Below, piece after piece: positions 5,765 to 6,803 of a stretch of 6,803 bases of DNA; the stretch's first letter is position 1, and the number at the start of each line of letters is the position of its first letter. The translations under genes were made by a program, and so were the position numbers. Source of the DNA: Gammaproteobacteria bacterium (GTDB taxonomy: Bacteria; Pseudomonadota; Gammaproteobacteria; Pseudomonadales; Pseudomonadaceae); assembly GCA_012513235.1 (NCBI GenBank), contig JAAZCO010000060.1:1-6803 (forward strand), in the 5' to 3' direction. The notes beneath the pieces were generated by a model, which worked only from the letters and a program-made list of their open reading frames with translations, searched no databases and was not told the origin of the DNA.

Positions 5765-5889
5765 CGAGACATCAGAGAATGTTGACTGTGTGGGGAGGGG
5801 CGGTAACTGCGCTACGCATCGTTTGGCAAGGTTTTCGTACTTTTATGCTAAGCCTTAGATGCACATGCTATAAGTAAAACTTTGAAGTG
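5765..5889. other. intergenic stretch without a recognisable gene
   Basis: Between the hydrolase stop and the hairpin near folD I find no gene or RNA. GTAGCG (5761-5766) can pair with CGCTAC (5810-5815), but no T-run follows. CTAAG-C-CTTAG (5848-5858) is a short dyad. Neither is strong enough to name. Confidence 0.5.
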
Positions 5890-5922
5890 CCAGCAACGCA
5901 GCAGTGGATTGTGCGTTGCTGG
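5890..5922. terminator. hairpin between convergent genes, probable terminator
   Basis: CCAGCAACGCA (5890-5900) and TGCGTTGCTGG (5912-5922) form a perfect 11-bp stem around an 11-base loop. It starts 10 bp past the folD stop and 126 bp past the hydrolase stop, as expected for a shared terminator. The T-runs are poor: on the plus strand TTATGATGTCTATTTTT follows, and on the minus strand CACTTCAAAGTTTT. It may be a weak or bidirectional terminator, or an RNA 3'-end stabiliser. Confidence 0.55.
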
Positions 5923-5931
5923 TTATGATGT

Positions 5932-6786
5932 CTATTTTTCGTTGTGCTCACAGGCTTGTAGAGTGTTTTCCAGTAAGCCGGCACGTGTCATCGGGCCAAC
6001 ACCGCCTGGTACAGGGGTGATCCATGCGGCGCGTTCGAGTGCGGCAGCAAAGCCTACATCGCCCACGAGTTTGCCGTCGGCTTGGCGGTTGATGCCTACG
6101 TCAATCACAATAGCGCCAGGTTTAATCCATTCCCCCTTGACTAGGTTGGGAATACCCACGCCGACTACTACGAGGTCTGCACGACGCACATGCTCCTCTA
6201 AGTTTTTAGTAAAGCGGTGAGTGATAGTGGTGGTGCAGCCAGCCAGCAACAATTCCAGCGCCATAGGGCGACCGACAATATTAGATGCCCCGACAATCAC
6301 TGCGTCTAGACCGTGTAAATCAACACCTGTGTGCTTAAGTAGCGTCATGATACCTTTGGGGGTGCATGAGCGTAGCAGCGGCATACGTTGAGCTAAGCGG
6401 CCGACGTTGTAAGGGTGGAAGCCATCGACGTCTTTATAAGGATTGATGCGTTCTAGTAATAAAGAGGAATCAAGGTGAGCGGGTAGGGGCAGTTGTACCA
6501 AAATGCCATCGACCGTAGCATCAGCATTAAGAGTGTCGATTAAATCCAGCAGCTCATCTTGTGTGGTACTGGCTGGTAAATCGTAGGCTTGTGATTTAAA
6601 GCCCACTTGCTCGCAGTCTTTGCGTTTATGCGAAACATAAACTTCAGATGCTGGATCGTTACCCACTAAAATAACGGCTAAGCCCGGTGCGCGTAAACCT
6701 TGGTCTAGACGGTTTTGTACTTGTTGGGCGATATCTTTACGAATATCTGCGGCGATCTGTTTGCCGTCAATCAATTGTGCTGTCAT
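5932..6786 (-). CDS. folD: bifunctional methylenetetrahydrofolate dehydrogenase / methenyltetrahydrofolate cyclohydrolase FolD
   Basis: A 284-residue cytoplasmic enzyme that oxidises 5,10-methylene-THF with NADP+ and hydrolyses 5,10-methenyl-THF to 10-formyl-THF, feeding purine and formyl-Met-tRNA synthesis. Key residues keep the E. coli numbering: Tyr50 and Lys54 in YVSHK, and Asp121 in KDVDGFHPYN. Other signatures are DGILVQLPLP (93-102), CTPKGIM, the dinucleotide-binding GASNIVGRP and the C-terminal PVPGGVGPMT. The frame is intact. I choose the ATG at 6786 because the protein then begins MTAQLIDGK like known pseudomonad FolD and has the usual length. No good Shine-Dalgarno sequence precedes it (GCTCATTACCTC). 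An in-frame ATG at 6801 would add MAHYL, and its upstream region is outside the window, so that start stays possible. Confidence 0.96.
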   Translation of the reverse strand: MTAQLIDGKQIAADIRKDIAQQVQNRLDQGLRAPGLAVILVGNDPASEVYVSHKRKDCEQVGFKSQAYDLPASTTQDELLDLIDTLNADATVDGILVQLPLPAHLDSSLLLERINPYKDVDGFHPYNVGRLAQRMPLLRSCTPKGIMTLLKHTGVDLHGLDAVIVGASNIVGRPMALELLLAGCTTTITHRFTKNLEEHVRRADLVVVGVGIPNLVKGEWIKPGAIVIDVGINRQADGKLVGDVGFAAALERAAWITPVPGGVGPMTRAGLLENTLQACEHNEK

Positions 6787-6803
6787 GAGGTAATGAGCCA
6801 TAC

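Noticed and set aside
5761..5815. GTAGCG/CGCTAC pairing as a tRNA or small RNA
   Set aside because: The spacing is too short for a tRNA, there is no T-loop sequence, and no promoter or terminator frames it.
5882..6220. Plus-strand frame of 112 codons opposite the 3' part of folD
   Set aside because: It is antisense to well-conserved folD sequence, has no ribosome-binding site and a composition typical of a shadow frame.

Overview
The window reads as chromosomal DNA of a gammaproteobacterium in or near the Pseudomonadaceae. The FolD protein has the pseudomonad-style start MTAQLIDGK and a length of 284 residues. DinG is the proteobacterial iron-sulfur type. The small-gene neighbourhood (LEA-type lipoprotein, SEC-C proteins, DUF2489 protein) is typical of that order. 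Base composition looks close to even, lower than in most Pseudomonas, so a lower-GC relative such as Thiopseudomonas or the pertucinogena-type lineages is my inference, not a demonstrated fact.

Layout. Positions 16-1163 (minus strand) hold a tight three-gene unit. In transcription order it is a LEA/WHy-type outer-membrane lipoprotein, a 65-residue histidine-rich SEC-C metal-binding protein, and a DUF2489 membrane protein that is split by a one-base frameshift. Divergent from it, 1298-1858 (plus) encodes an uncharacterised 186-residue protein with a conserved N-terminal domain and a C-terminal repeat of a short 'LAPVGxD' motif. It converges on ychJ (1881-2351, minus), a UPF0225 protein with a SEC-C motif at each end. 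ychJ diverges from dinG (2446-4590, plus), and the 94-bp gap between them holds a good LexA box. A cytoplasmic serine hydrolase of the beta-lactamase/EstB fold (4619-5764) follows dinG 28 bp later, probably on the same transcript. Last comes folD (5932-6786, minus), separated from the hydrolase by a 167-bp convergent gap containing an 11-bp perfect hairpin.

How they fit together. DinG is an SOS-regulated 5'-3' DNA helicase, and the LexA site supports that regulation here. The same site overlaps the -35 region of the best ychJ promoter, so ychJ may also be under LexA. Two of the genes carry SEC-C metal-binding motifs, three motifs in all. folD is an unrelated housekeeping gene of one-carbon metabolism. 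I see no mobile element, CRISPR array, tRNA, rRNA or clear new multi-gene system. The points most worth a second look are the frameshifted DUF2489 gene, the shared LexA site, the duplicated His/Cys motif in the small SEC-C protein and the repeat-bearing unknown protein. No stretch above 300 bases lacks a gene.
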